Shown here: positions 1-8,424 of the stretch, piece after piece
How positions within the stretch are numbered: position 1 is the first letter of the stretch
Layout of the letters: each line of letters starts with the position of its first letter
Source: an uncultured Clostridia bacterium
GTDB taxonomy: Bacteria; Bacillota; Clostridia; TANB77; CAG-508
Reading direction: 5' to 3'
Assembly: GCA_948678575.1 (NCBI GenBank)
Contig: CAPPGO010000002.1
Location: forward strand, 53,697-117,696
DNA: 64,000 bases
Notes under the pieces: generated by a model
The model's input: only the letters and a program-made list of their open reading frames with translations
Databases searched by the model: none
Told to the model about the DNA's origin: nothing
Position numbers and translations under genes: made by a program

Positions 1-54
<54 letters not shown>

Positions 55-85
55 AATTATTTTTCTATGACAACAACTTAAATAT

Positions 86-159
<74 letters not shown>

Positions 160-228
160 TTAAAATTAGTCGTTGTATTAGAAAATGTCTAGTATGATGG
201 CTTTTTTTCTAGCATAATGATTAAATAT

Positions 229-302
229 GCGGGTATAATTTAGTGGTAAAATTCCATGCTTCCGACCTGGCCTCGTGGGTTCGATTCCCACTACCCGCTC
301 CA
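229..302 (+). tRNA. divergent tRNA-Gly with a UCCG quadruplet anticodon, candidate decoder of CGGN
   Basis: The gene is 74 nt like its neighbours and folds into a cloverleaf: acceptor GCGGGTA/TACCCGC, T-arm GTGGG/CCCAC, D-stem ATTT/AAAT, discriminator T and encoded CCA. G1-C72, C2-G71, G3-C70, U73, C35 and C36 suit glycyl-tRNA synthetase. The anticodon loop is CTTCCGA (259-265), so UCC (261-263) is followed by G264 at position 37 where the neighbours have A. The four bases 261-264 (UCCG) are complementary to CGGN. The anticodon stem has a T257/C267 mismatch one pair below the loop, which could open it. Seven CGGN sites in this window require exactly this reading. Quadruplet decoding is inference; the tRNA fold and the altered loop are seen directly. 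The integrated element begins at its 3' end. Confidence 0.85.
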
Positions 303-303
303 A
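292..303. repeat. attachment site repeat, tRNA-proximal copy
   Basis: TACCCGCTCCAA, comprising the last 11 nt of the tRNA-Gly gene (half the acceptor stem plus CCA) and one following base. An identical copy lies at 11430-11441. Integration therefore leaves the tRNA intact. Confidence 0.85.
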
Positions 304-305
304 TA

Positions 306-330
306 AAGGCGTTTTATAGCGTCTTTTTTT
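306..330 (+). terminator. intrinsic terminator after the tRNA-Gly cluster
   Basis: A short stem AAGGCG/CGTCTT-type hairpin followed by a run of T. It lies inside the element just past the att site, so the element supplies a terminator for the tRNA operon it interrupts. Confidence 0.6.
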
Positions 331-414
331 ATTTCAATGTATCTCTGTAAACCGCATAAAATAAGCATTTTACAAAATGAGAGTGAAATATTAAAACGGT
401 TTAAAACGTAAAAT

Positions 415-509
415 TGTCTACAATATTGTCAACACAAAAAATCGTGTTGACAAGTTGTTGACAAAATGACTTTGCACTCTTACAGTAGCAACTAATTTAA
501 GTGTTGACA
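415..509. promoter_or_regulatory. probable integrase arm-binding repeats, left end
   Basis: The octamer TGTCAACA occurs at 427-434 and its reverse complement TGTTGACA at 445-452, 456-463 and 502-509. Two direct copies lie at the other end (11347-11354 and 11359-11366). Clusters of such repeats near both att sites are usual for tyrosine-integrase elements; binding is inferred. Confidence 0.55.
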
Positions 510-626
510 TATTGTATGTTTTACATAAAAATATCAAAAAGTGGAGCGTAGGTGGTGATTTTTTTAAAAAAACATTATTTAATATTTTATAAAAGTATTG
601 AAAAATACATAAAAATATACAATGGG

Positions 627-660
627 AAAAGCAGTATTCATTTTTATGAATACTGCTTTT
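627..660. terminator. bidirectional terminator downstream of the integrase gene
   Basis: Perfect 15-bp inverted repeat (627-641 and 646-660) with A-run and T-run flanks, directly after the integrase stop codon. The rest of 303-664 holds the arm repeats and no gene. Confidence 0.8.
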
Positions 661-664
661 AAAG

Positions 665-1879
665 TTATCTTGTTAAATCATTATTGTCGTCTAATAGTTT
701 ATAATTTATTGTACTTAATTCTCTTGATTTATTAAATATATCGTTGCTTAAATAATAGTCGTTTAATTTTTCCATTTCTTTTTCTTTGTATTTATTCAAA
801 ACAGATGTATAAGTATTTAATGTTACATTTATATCAGTATGACCAAGTAATCTTTGAAGTGCAACAGCTCTCATACCAGATTCAATACAACGAGTACCAT
901 AAGTATGTCTTAAGGTATGTGTAGAAATAGGGTGTGTAATATCAACTTTTTTAGCAATGTTTTTTAGTTGATTGTTAATAGTAGAGTGTAAAACTAATTT
1001 TTTATTTGGTGTTAAAAATAGCATATTATCTTTATTATCTTTTGAAATTTCTAATTGTTCAAGAATATATGGTAATATAAAATCAGGTATTGGTAAATCT
1101 CTTTTTCCAGCATAAGTTTTAGTTGTTTTTCCTATACATACTTTATCATTTTTGTCTGTTGTGAGTGTTCTACTTATTTTTAATATATTTCTATTAAAAT
1201 CAAAATCACTAGCTTGCAATGCAAGTGTTTCGCCAACACGAAGTCCCATATATAATTGAATTAGAAATACATTTCTGTAAGGCACACTTTTTGTATCAAC
1301 ATTTAATAAATAATCAGTTAATCTTTGTTGTTCTTCAACTTCTAATGCGCTACATATTTTATCTTCTTTTTTACTTTTGGGCTTTATTGTTTCATACATA
1401 GGGTTTTCGTGTATGTAACCTTTATTTAAAGCATATTCAAAAGCACTTTTAAATTGAAAATAGTTTTTTTGAATTGAGGAATTACTATAAATTTCAGTTA
1501 AAGAATTAAAATATGATTGAAGTTCATCTGTTGTTATTTCATTTATGTTCTTATCAGCTAAATAAGATTTTTCAATTGTTCGTATAGTGTCCATAGTTCT
1601 TGCATATGCTCTATCAGTTATTAAATTAGAATCAACTTTTTTCTGTAATAACATTTTAATAAGTTTAATTAAAGGAATACCATTATTTTGAATAAATATA
1701 GAACTATTTTTTTGTAGATTTATATCTTTTAAAAATTCTTTTGCTAATTTTTCTGTTGCAAATGATTTTCTTATTCTTTTTGGTTTGCCAGTAGTTAGGT
1801 CTTGTATAGCATAAGAAGCTATCCAATTTTTTCTATCTTTATTATAGAAAACACTACCTTGAGCTTGTTTAGTTGTCAT
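665..1879 (-). CDS. int: site-specific tyrosine integrase of the element
   Basis: A 404-residue phage-type integrase that would catalyse integration into and excision from the tRNA-Gly gene. The N-terminal part resembles the AP2-like arm-binding domain (KDRKNWIASYAIQDLTTGK), followed by a SAM-like core-binding domain and the catalytic domain. Catalytic residues are visible: Arg in LRVGETLAL, Lys in the KTTKTYAGKR region, HTLRHTYGTR, the LLGH box and Tyr in LNTYTSV. I chose ATG 1879 because GGAGGTG lies 7-8 nt upstream; the upstream in-frame ATG would overlap the excisionase gene. It is transcribed toward the tRNA, as in most tRNA-targeting elements. No CGG codon is used. Confidence 0.93.
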   Translation of the reverse strand: MTTKQAQGSVFYNKDRKNWIASYAIQDLTTGKPKRIRKSFATEKLAKEFLKDINLQKNSSIFIQNNGIPLIKLIKMLLQKKVDSNLITDRAYARTMDTIRTIEKSYLADKNINEITTDELQSYFNSLTEIYSNSSIQKNYFQFKSAFEYALNKGYIHENPMYETIKPKSKKEDKICSALEVEEQQRLTDYLLNVDTKSVPYRNVFLIQLYMGLRVGETLALQASDFDFNRNILKISRTLTTDKNDKVCIGKTTKTYAGKRDLPIPDFILPYILEQLEISKDNKDNMLFLTPNKKLVLHSTINNQLKNIAKKVDITHPISTHTLRHTYGTRCIESGMRAVALQRLLGHTDINVTLNTYTSVLNKYKEKEMEKLNDYYLSNDIFNKSRELSTINYKLLDDNNDLTR

Positions 1880-1890
1880 AAGCACACCTC

Positions 1891-2151
1891 CTAAACTCTT
1901 CTTTGCATTTTCCATATAGTATAAGCTATAAGTGTTATGTGCCAAGACTGACCTAAATTTACAGAAGGAAAATCATTTCTTTTAAAAATTTTATAACTAG
2001 CATTTTTACCTATGTTTAAATCTTTTGCAACATCTTTTACAGTTAAGGTGGTAAATGGTTTTTCTAATTTATCTATTGCAACTTTTGCAAGTATTTCTTC
2101 AAATGATAGTTTTTCTTTTGTATCAATTATATTATTATCTAGTTCGTTCAT
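1891..2151 (-). CDS. excisionase-like small DNA-binding protein
   Basis: An 86-residue protein with a helix-turn-helix in the middle (VKDVAKDLNIGKNASYKIFK, about residues 37-56) followed by a segment with a tryptophan and basic end, as in helix-turn-helix excisionases. It lies between the relaxase and integrase genes in one apparent operon, 11 nt from the integrase start and overlapping the relaxase 3' end by 17 nt. It probably controls the direction of recombination. The family assignment rests on size, HTH and position. Confidence 0.65.
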   Translation of the reverse strand: MNELDNNIIDTKEKLSFEEILAKVAIDKLEKPFTTLTVKDVAKDLNIGKNASYKIFKRNDFPSVNLGQSWHITLIAYTIWKMQRRV

Positions 2152-3118
2152 TATCTCTAATTCCTTTCAAATAATCTTTTACAAGTTTTCGTAATCTTTC
2201 CTTTGGAAAATCGAATAGTAAACTGGTATATTCAAAAGCCTTGTCTAAATAATATTTAAGATAATTGATATATTTATTTAAGTGTAAATTTTCTTTTCTC
2301 AATTCTTCATAATTTTGCTCTAATTGTTCTAAATTTTCCAAAGTTTTATCAGTAGTTGTTTTTATTTTTGTATATTGTTTTGTTAAAGTATTACATTTTT
2401 TTATTATTCTTCTATAATCTTCTCTTAATAAATCTATATTATTTGTGTTAAGTTCCTGTTCAATATTAAGCGATTTTAGCTCAAATTCTTGTACTTCGTG
2501 ATTAGTTATAGCCTTTAACTCTTTAATAGGAATATGGGCATTTTCACGAGTTCTACCTCTATCTAAACCAAAGCCAGCTTTAATCATATATGAATAAAAT
2601 CTATCTTGAAGTTGTTTATAGCTGTTTTTGCCTTTCCAAAATTCTGTGCAAGATATTTTATCAATAGATTTATTAGTTTTTTTATCTTTAGTATGAACAA
2701 CTGGAATAAATACTAAATGTAAATGAGGAGTTTTCTCGTCCAAATGTACTTTACTTGAAATAATATATTGTTCTCCTAAGTCTTTATATGAACATACAAA
2801 TTTATGTGCAGTTTCAAAATATCTTTTAGTTTCAGTTTCTCCAATTTCTTCAAAAAACTCTTTATCAGATGTGATTATGTATTCACATACAACATTACTT
2901 GTTTTTTTAATTTGTCCTTTTAAATGATATTGTCTTTTTATTTCATTAAATCGTTTTGAATACGGAACATTGCAAGGTTTTATTGAGTAGTTTTTTATAG
3001 AGTTAATTTTATTGATGTCTTTATTCGAATAATTTGTATTTTTCCTTTCATTATGCCTAAAGATTACATTTAAGTTGTTCATTGTATATTTAGCATTTCT
3101 TATTATTGCATAACTCAT
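2135..3118 (-). CDS. mob: MobV-type relaxase (plasmid recombination enzyme Pre/Mob)
   Basis: A 327-residue relaxase that would nick an oriT and lead single-stranded transfer with the help of another element's conjugation machinery. The N-terminus MSYAIIRNAKY and the histidine cluster HLDEKTPHLHLVFIPV (about residues 138-153) are hallmarks of Pre/Mob proteins. A long coiled coil follows at about 225-300 and a basic C-terminus. I start at ATG 3118, preceded by AAAGGAAAAAG; an upstream GTG at 3136 is less likely. It heads an apparent mob-xis-int operon. Its presence without type IV secretion genes argues for a mobilizable element. Confidence 0.88.
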   Translation of the reverse strand: MSYAIIRNAKYTMNNLNVIFRHNERKNTNYSNKDINKINSIKNYSIKPCNVPYSKRFNEIKRQYHLKGQIKKTSNVVCEYIITSDKEFFEEIGETETKRYFETAHKFVCSYKDLGEQYIISSKVHLDEKTPHLHLVFIPVVHTKDKKTNKSIDKISCTEFWKGKNSYKQLQDRFYSYMIKAGFGLDRGRTRENAHIPIKELKAITNHEVQEFELKSLNIEQELNTNNIDLLREDYRRIIKKCNTLTKQYTKIKTTTDKTLENLEQLEQNYEELRKENLHLNKYINYLKYYLDKAFEYTSLLFDFPKERLRKLVKDYLKGIRDNERTR

Positions 3119-3964
3119 ATATCTTTTTCCTTTCACAAGAATATTTAATTGTAAAAGTGCACTTTTTAAGTAAGCCTACGAAGTAGTGCTAAAATTTTAG
3201 CTTTATCTTTTGACTTAAATTACATAAGCAATTTTTTTGCTATAACATACTAGAGGACTTTTTCAAAAGACCTCTGTATGATTAGGGGATACCCCTAATA
3301 ACCCCTAGCATAATCAATTTAAGTTCTCTATATAAAGGAATAGTATAGAATTTGATTATGCTAATTAAAATAAATTTCAAAACATATATAAGTTGCAACA
3401 TTATATAGTTTTATCATTTATTTTAATATCAAAAGTCCTTTAAGTAGAGGACTTTTGATGTTAGAAAAATTGTCTAGCCAATTTTTCTTTTAAGCAATTC
3501 TCTGTAAGTTATCTAATAATCACGCGTATATTATTAAATAAGTTACATATCTTTTGTATTTTCTTATAAGAAATCTATATAAATTTGAATTGTTTACTTT
3601 TTACAATACAAGAATAACATTTTTATGTAAACAAAGCAAAAAAGTCAAATTTGCGTCCTATGCAACAAAATTTGCACTGTATGCAACTTTTTAGGCAAAA
3701 AGTGCCATTTTTACCCCTATTTTTATAAAAAATTACTCAAAAATTGATAAAAAATGCCAAAAAACACAAAATATTGCGTCTGACGCAACATTTGTTTGAA
3801 AGTGTTGAAATATCAAGGAAAAGTTGATGTGAAAAAATAAAATTTTTTTGAAATTTGTTAATGTATATTAAAATAATAAGTTGAAAATAAGTATTGTTTT
3901 TGATAATATTGTAAAAGAAAAATAGTAAGTTATCGCTGAGGTTGGTTTAAATGGAGATGATATA
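3119..3964. other. non-coding region between relaxase and response regulator; candidate oriT and iteron-like repeats
   Basis: No convincing gene in about 850 nt. It contains a hairpin AGAGGACTTTT/AAAGACCTCT near 3250-3273, a GC-rich palindromic stretch around 3281-3310 built from TTAGGGG/CCCCTAA/CCCCTAG, a strong 12-bp inverted repeat at 3428-3439/3448-3459, and TGCGTC/TGCAAC-like repeats at 3650-3800 including TTGCGTC-TGA-CGCAA. Position just upstream of a MobV gene makes 3245-3310 the best oriT candidate, by inference. A promoter for the response regulator probably lies at about 3880-3915 (TTGAAA and TGATAAT). Confidence 0.45.
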
Positions 3965-4636
3965 ATGAATCAAATTTTAATTGTAGAAGATAATAAAGAA
4001 ATAGCAGAAAATCTAAGCATTTTACTTAAAGAAAATGGATTTTCAATAAAAACTATATCGAAACAAGCAGAATTAGAAAAGATTTTAGAAGAAAATATAT
4101 TTGATTTGGTACTTTTAGATTTAATCTTACCAGATGGTAATGGTTATTCTATTTGTACTACAATAAAAAATAAAATGGATATACCTATTATTATACTTAC
4201 TGCTATGAAAGATGAGTATAGCATTGTAACAGGATTTGATGTTGGCGCAGATGACTATATATCAAAACCATTTAAGCCATTAGAGCTTATTTCAAGAATA
4301 AAAAATCAATTAAGAAGATATAAAAAATCTCCATCAATATTTAAAATCTCTAATATAAAAGTAGATGCTATAAAAGGTAGTGTATTAAAAAATGATAAAG
4401 AAATTATATTGTCAGCATTAGAATATAGACTACTTTTAGTATTTATAAATCATCAAGGGGAAATCATGACAAGAAACAGATTATTAGAGGAAATCTGGGA
4501 TGTATCAGGAGAATTTGTAAATGATAATACTTTAACTGTTTATATAAAAAGATTAAGAGAAAAAATAGAAGATAATCCTACAAATCCTACTATAATAAAA
4601 ACAATTAGAGGAATAGGATATAAGATTGGAGAATAA
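3965..4636 (+). CDS. OmpR-family response regulator
   Basis: A 223-residue two-domain regulator. Receiver domain (about 1-115): acidic pair ED near residue 8, phospho-accepting Asp in LVLLDLILPDGNG (about residue 51), Thr in ILTA and Lys in ISKPFKP. C-terminal winged helix (about 125-222) with LSALEYRLL and the TVYIKRLREKIE recognition helix. It overlaps the kinase gene by 11 nt and precedes an ABC exporter, the usual layout of peptide-antibiotic sensing modules (Bce/Van type). It probably activates the exporter through the inverted repeat at 5688-5727. Confidence 0.9.
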   Translation: MNQILIVEDNKEIAENLSILLKENGFSIKTISKQAELEKILEENIFDLVLLDLILPDGNGYSICTTIKNKMDIPIIILTAMKDEYSIVTGFDVGADDYISKPFKPLELISRIKNQLRRYKKSPSIFKISNIKVDAIKGSVLKNDKEIILSALEYRLLLVFINHQGEIMTRNRLLEEIWDVSGEFVNDNTLTVYIKRLREKIEDNPTNPTIIKTIRGIGYKIGE

Positions 4637-5642
4637 TGTGAGTTTTTTTAGAAATGATGAAATAAAGAAACAAATAATTATATATATCATTTTAAATACT
4701 ATTGTGTTTTTAGTAGCATTATTTAGTAACAGTATTTGCTCAATATATGTTGTATTAGTATGTTTTACAATTGAATTTATATCACTATATTTTACTAAAA
4801 AAAGGTATAATGATATTAGTGAACTAACCTATAAAATAGATAAAATATTACATAATAATGATTATACAAATTTTAATGTAAATAAAGAAGGGGAACTTGC
4901 AGTTTTAAATAGCGAAATCTATAAAATGACAGTTAGACTAAGAGAACAAGCAGAAAGACTGATAAAAGAGAAAAACTATCTAAAAGATTATATGGCAGAC
5001 ATATCTCACCAAGTTAGAACACCAATGACTTCAATAAAAATAATGCTAACAAGATTATCGAAGCAAGAATTAACTAATGAAGAACAATTTGAATTTATCA
5101 AAGAAATAAATAAACTATTATCTCGAATTGAGTGGCTAATTACGGCACTATTGGAAGTGGCACAATTAGAGTCTGGTATAGTAGAATTAAAAAAAGAAAA
5201 CATAAGCATAGTAAAAGTGATAAATAAGGCATTAGAGCCATTGAAAATTCAAGCAGAGCTTAAAAATGTAGCAATAGATTTAAATATTGAGGAAAGCAGC
5301 AATTACAAAGGAGATTATTATTGGCAAATAGAGGCAATTTCAAATATATTAAAGAATTGCATAGAGCATTCAGAAAATGGAGGAACTATTGAAATTATTT
5401 CAAAAGAAAATCCTATATATATAGAAATAGTGATAAAAGATAATGGAAACGGAATTTGTGAAGAAGACCTACCACATTTGTTTGAGAGATTTTATAAAGG
5501 AAGAAATAGAAGTAATGAAAGCATAGGAATAGGACTTTATCTTACAAAAATGATTATAACAAAGCAAAATGGAGTTATTACTGCTAAGAATAGGGAAAGT
5601 AAAGGTGCAGAATTTAATATTAAATTTTACAACGAAACATAA
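4626..5642 (+). CDS. membrane sensor histidine kinase, Bce/Van-like
   Basis: A 338-residue kinase with two closely spaced membrane segments (about 14-32 and 36-52) and almost no extracellular loop, as in intramembrane-sensing kinases that rely on a partner transporter. Then HAMP-like linker, H-box MADISHQVRTPMTSIK (His about residue 127), N-box LKNCIEH, G1 box DNGNGI and G2 box GIGLYL. The start is TTG 4626 overlapping the regulator, preceded by no perfect Shine-Dalgarno, suggesting translational coupling. It pairs with 3965-4636 and probably senses an antimicrobial peptide. Confidence 0.88.
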   Translation: MENNVSFFRNDEIKKQIIIYIILNTIVFLVALFSNSICSIYVVLVCFTIEFISLYFTKKRYNDISELTYKIDKILHNNDYTNFNVNKEGELAVLNSEIYKMTVRLREQAERLIKEKNYLKDYMADISHQVRTPMTSIKIMLTRLSKQELTNEEQFEFIKEINKLLSRIEWLITALLEVAQLESGIVELKKENISIVKVINKALEPLKIQAELKNVAIDLNIEESSNYKGDYYWQIEAISNILKNCIEHSENGGTIEIISKENPIYIEIVIKDNGNGICEEDLPHLFERFYKGRNRSNESIGIGLYLTKMIITKQNGVITAKNRESKGAEFNIKFYNET

Positions 5643-5671
5643 TGTAAAAAAAGCATAATGTTTCGTTTTTT
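5631..5671 (+). terminator. terminator after the two-component genes
   Basis: 10-bp inverted repeat AACGAAACAT/ATGTTTCGTT with a T-run, overlapping the kinase stop codon. It separates the regulatory pair from the ABC genes. Confidence 0.75.
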
Positions 5672-5687
5672 ACATATTGAGAGTAAA

Positions 5688-5727
5688 AGTGACATATTTG
5701 TAATAATAAAGTCACGGATATGTCACT
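5688..5727. promoter_or_regulatory. inverted repeat upstream of the ABC exporter, likely regulator operator
   Basis: AGTGACATAT at 5688-5697 and its perfect complement ATATGTCACT at 5718-5727, just ahead of the ABC operon and after the terminator of the two-component genes. The half-site spacing (20 nt between arms) fits a dimeric OmpR-type regulator at an inducible promoter; binding is inferred. Confidence 0.5.
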
Positions 5728-5765
5728 AGGATTATGATATATTAAAAAATGAGGAGGTAATCTAT

Positions 5766-6451
5766 ATGGAAATATTAAAAGTAGAAAACTTGACTAAAAT
5801 TTATAAAGGAGAAAATGAAGTTGTTGCATTAAATAATGTTTCGTTTTCAGTACAAAAAGGAGAATTTGTAGCAATAGTAGGACAATCTGGTTCAGGAAAA
5901 TCAACACTTTTACATTTGTTAGGAGGAGTGGATATTCCTACTTCTCGGCAAAATTTATGTTGATAACAAGGGAATCTATGCTAAAAGCGAAGAAGAACTT
6001 GCAATTTTTAGACGCCGTAATGTTGGACTTATTTATCAATTTTATAACTTGATACCAATATTAAATGTTTATGAAAATATGGTTTTGCCACTTAAATTAG
6101 ATAAGCAAAAAATAAATGAGGACAGAGTAAAAGAATTATTAGATATGCTAGGATTAAGCAATCGTGTAAATCATTTGCCAAATCAATTATCTGGAGGACA
6201 ACAACAAAGAGTAGCCATTCGGTAGAGCTCTTATAAATGCACCATCTATAATTCTAGCAGATGAGCCAACAGGAAATCTTGATAGGAAAAATGGTCAAGA
6301 AATAATGGAAATTTTAAAATATTCCAATAAAAAATATAATCAAACTTTAATTTTAATAACACACGATGAAAGTATAGCACTACAAGCAGATAGAATTATT
6401 AGAATAGAAGATGGCAAAATAGTGTCAGATGGAAAGAATATGAAAGTATAG
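5766..6451 (+). CDS. ABC exporter ATPase, Bce/MacB-type, read through two CGGN codons
   Basis: With CGGC (5946-5949) and CGGT (6220-6223) each read as one Gly, this is a continuous 227-residue ATPase: Walker A GQSGSGKST (about residue 38), Q-loop YQFYNLIP, signature LSGGQQQ, Walker B IILADEPTGNLD and H-loop THD. In plain triplets it would stop after 65 residues. The two glycines fall in PTSGKIYVD and VAIGRALI, positions that fit MacB-like ATPases. All catalytic motifs are preserved across both breaks, so this is a functional gene and not debris. It pairs with the permease 11 nt downstream. Confidence 0.88.
5946..5949 (+). other. CGGC four-base glycine codon in the ABC ATPase gene
   Basis: Zero-frame reading is TCT CGG CAA and ends within a few codons. 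Reading CGGC as Gly continues as PTSGKIYVD, matching ABC ATPases. It is residue 61 of the restored protein. Confidence 0.85.
6220..6223 (+). other. CGGT four-base glycine codon in the ABC ATPase gene
   Basis: Zero-frame reading is ATT CGG TAG, an immediate stop. CGGT as Gly gives QQQRVAIGRALINAP, the normal sequence just after the signature motif. It is residue 152. Confidence 0.88.
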
Positions 6452-6462
6452 GAGGATTTGTA

Positions 6463-8391
6463 ATGATTAAAGAATATTTGATAAGCCATATAAAGAATAA
6501 CAAAAATACAAGTATTTCAATAGTAATAATATCATTTTTTGCTTCTTTACTTTTGTCAGTATTATGTGGAGCTTTTTATAATTTATTTGCATATGATATG
6601 CAAGCAGGAAAAACATATGGTATCGGAGAAAATGTTGCTAGTATAGTTATAATGGGAGGAGCATCATTATCTTTGATTTTAATGATACATAATGTTTTCT
6701 TAACTTCAATGAGTTCAAGAATGCATCAGTTAGGAATACTTAAAAGTGTAGGTGCAACTCCAAAGCAAATTAAAGCTATTCTAAAATATGAGATAATACT
6801 ATTAAGTATACCTGCAATAGTAATTGGTGCTATTGTAGGTATAGGTGGAACTTATTTATTTATGCAAATTGCGATAAAGTCAACGGAGTTTGCAAGAGAT
6901 TATGAACTACATTTTCAATATAATATTTTAGTTTGGATTATATCAATATTAGCTTCTTTGATAACTGTATGGATTTCATCATCTATACCAGCAAGAAAGA
7001 TAAGTAAAATATCAGTAATGAATGCTATATTTTATAGAGAAAATACTAAAATAAAAAGAATGAAAAAATTTAGTATTAGTTCTAAAATAATGGGTGTTGA
7101 GGGAGAACTTGCAAGAAAATCTATTTATTCAAGAAGAAAAAGTTTTCGTACAGCCTCTCGTTCTTTTATGTTTTCGGCACTAGCACTAATTACATTTCTT
7201 AATTTTGAAGCAGTTTCAGATCTTTCTACAAATAAAACTTTTTTTGAGAGATATAGAGATAAATGGGATATAATGTTTTTAATTCCAGAAACAAATAATA
7301 GAAATGAACTTATAGAAGAAATAAGAAATATGGATAATGTGAAAGAGTGTATAGGCTATAAAAAATATAATTTTTATGCTCAAATTAGTACAGATTATTT
7401 AAGTAATGATGCAAAAGAAGTAGGAGGCTTAGATGTTATAAGTGAAAAAATAAAGAAAAATGAAAATGGAAGTTATAAAATAGGAGTTCCTATTATTGCA
7501 CTTGATAATACAAGTTTTAATAACTACTATAAGAGTTTGGAAAAAAACGTAAAAGGAAATCCGGCATTAGAAGGAAAATGTATTGCAATAAACAAACTAT
7601 GGAAAAGTAAAAATCATAACTTAGAGGGAGAGTATATTCCATATTTAAAAGAAAATGATAATTTAGAATTGAAATTATTTGAAAAAGAAAACGAGTCTAA
7701 AAGTTATAATATAAGTGTAACAAACTATGCAGAGGAATTACCAAAACTAAAAGAAGAATACAATAGGCACGAATGTGAATTTGTTTTAATTATAAGTGAA
7801 GATTATGCAAATAAAATAAATAAAGATATTATGACAGGTCAAACATATTTTAATATTAAATTAGATGATGTAGAGCAAATAGATAATATACAAGCAGAGA
7901 TAGAAGAAAAAATTTCTGGATTAGAATATAGAATACAAAATAGAATCAATGAAGAAATATCAGATAAAAATGAAAGAAAAGGAATGATAATAATAATAGA
8001 AATATTTGCAGGAATACTAGCTTGTATTGGACTTGCAAATGTATTTTCAAATTCGCTTGGACAAATTGTTCAAAGGAAAAGAGAATTTGCAAGATATATG
8101 TCTATTGGATTATCACCTAAAGGAATGAGAAAAATCCTAATATATGAAGATTTAATAATAAGCTTAAAGCCAATCATAATTAGCATAGTCATAAATATTC
8201 CAATAGTTTTATTCTTTCTAAATGCAAGTCAAATGCTAATTAAAGATTATTTAACTAATATGCCAATTATACCGATTTTAGTATACACAATGTTTATTTT
8301 AATATTTACAAGTGTAGCTTACTATATAGGTGGAAAGAAAATTTTAAATAAAAATATTATGGAACAATTAAAGGATGATACTTTATATTAA
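6463..8391 (+). CDS. FtsX-like ABC exporter permease, BceB-like
   Basis: A 642-residue membrane protein: TM at about 18-40, a cluster of TMs at about 55-175 (FtsX domain around MHQLGILKSVGATPKQIK), a TM near 230, a large extracytoplasmic domain at about 250-525 and three TMs at the C-terminus. One large external domain and about ten TMs are typical of BceB-type permeases that remove peptide antibiotics and signal to the kinase. RBS AGGAGG precedes ATG. With the ATPase and two-component genes it forms a complete peptide-resistance module carried by the element. Confidence 0.85.
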   Translation: MIKEYLISHIKNNKNTSISIVIISFFASLLLSVLCGAFYNLFAYDMQAGKTYGIGENVASIVIMGGASLSLILMIHNVFLTSMSSRMHQLGILKSVGATPKQIKAILKYEIILLSIPAIVIGAIVGIGGTYLFMQIAIKSTEFARDYELHFQYNILVWIISILASLITVWISSSIPARKISKISVMNAIFYRENTKIKRMKKFSISSKIMGVEGELARKSIYSRRKSFRTASRSFMFSALALITFLNFEAVSDLSTNKTFFERYRDKWDIMFLIPETNNRNELIEEIRNMDNVKECIGYKKYNFYAQISTDYLSNDAKEVGGLDVISEKIKKNENGSYKIGVPIIALDNTSFNNYYKSLEKNVKGNPALEGKCIAINKLWKSKNHNLEGEYIPYLKENDNLELKLFEKENESKSYNISVTNYAEELPKLKEEYNRHECEFVLIISEDYANKINKDIMTGQTYFNIKLDDVEQIDNIQAEIEEKISGLEYRIQNRINEEISDKNERKGMIIIIEIFAGILACIGLANVFSNSLGQIVQRKREFARYMSIGLSPKGMRKILIYEDLIISLKPIIISIVINIPIVLFFLNASQMLIKDYLTNMPIIPILVYTMFILIFTSVAYYIGGKKILNKNIMEQLKDDTLY

Positions 8392-8424
8392 GAAATGTAA
8401 TTAAAAAATTAGGAGGTATTTTAT

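Noticed and set aside
229..302. Calling the third tRNA a pseudogene because of its stem mismatch and AT-only D-stem
   Set aside because: Length, acceptor, T-arm and CCA are intact, and the altered loop matches an observed coding need exactly.
5451..5454. Other CGGN strings inside genes, such as AAC GGA in the kinase
   Set aside because: The C is the third base of the preceding codon, so the frame is already correct with ordinary GGN reading. Many such cases exist and none is a shift site.
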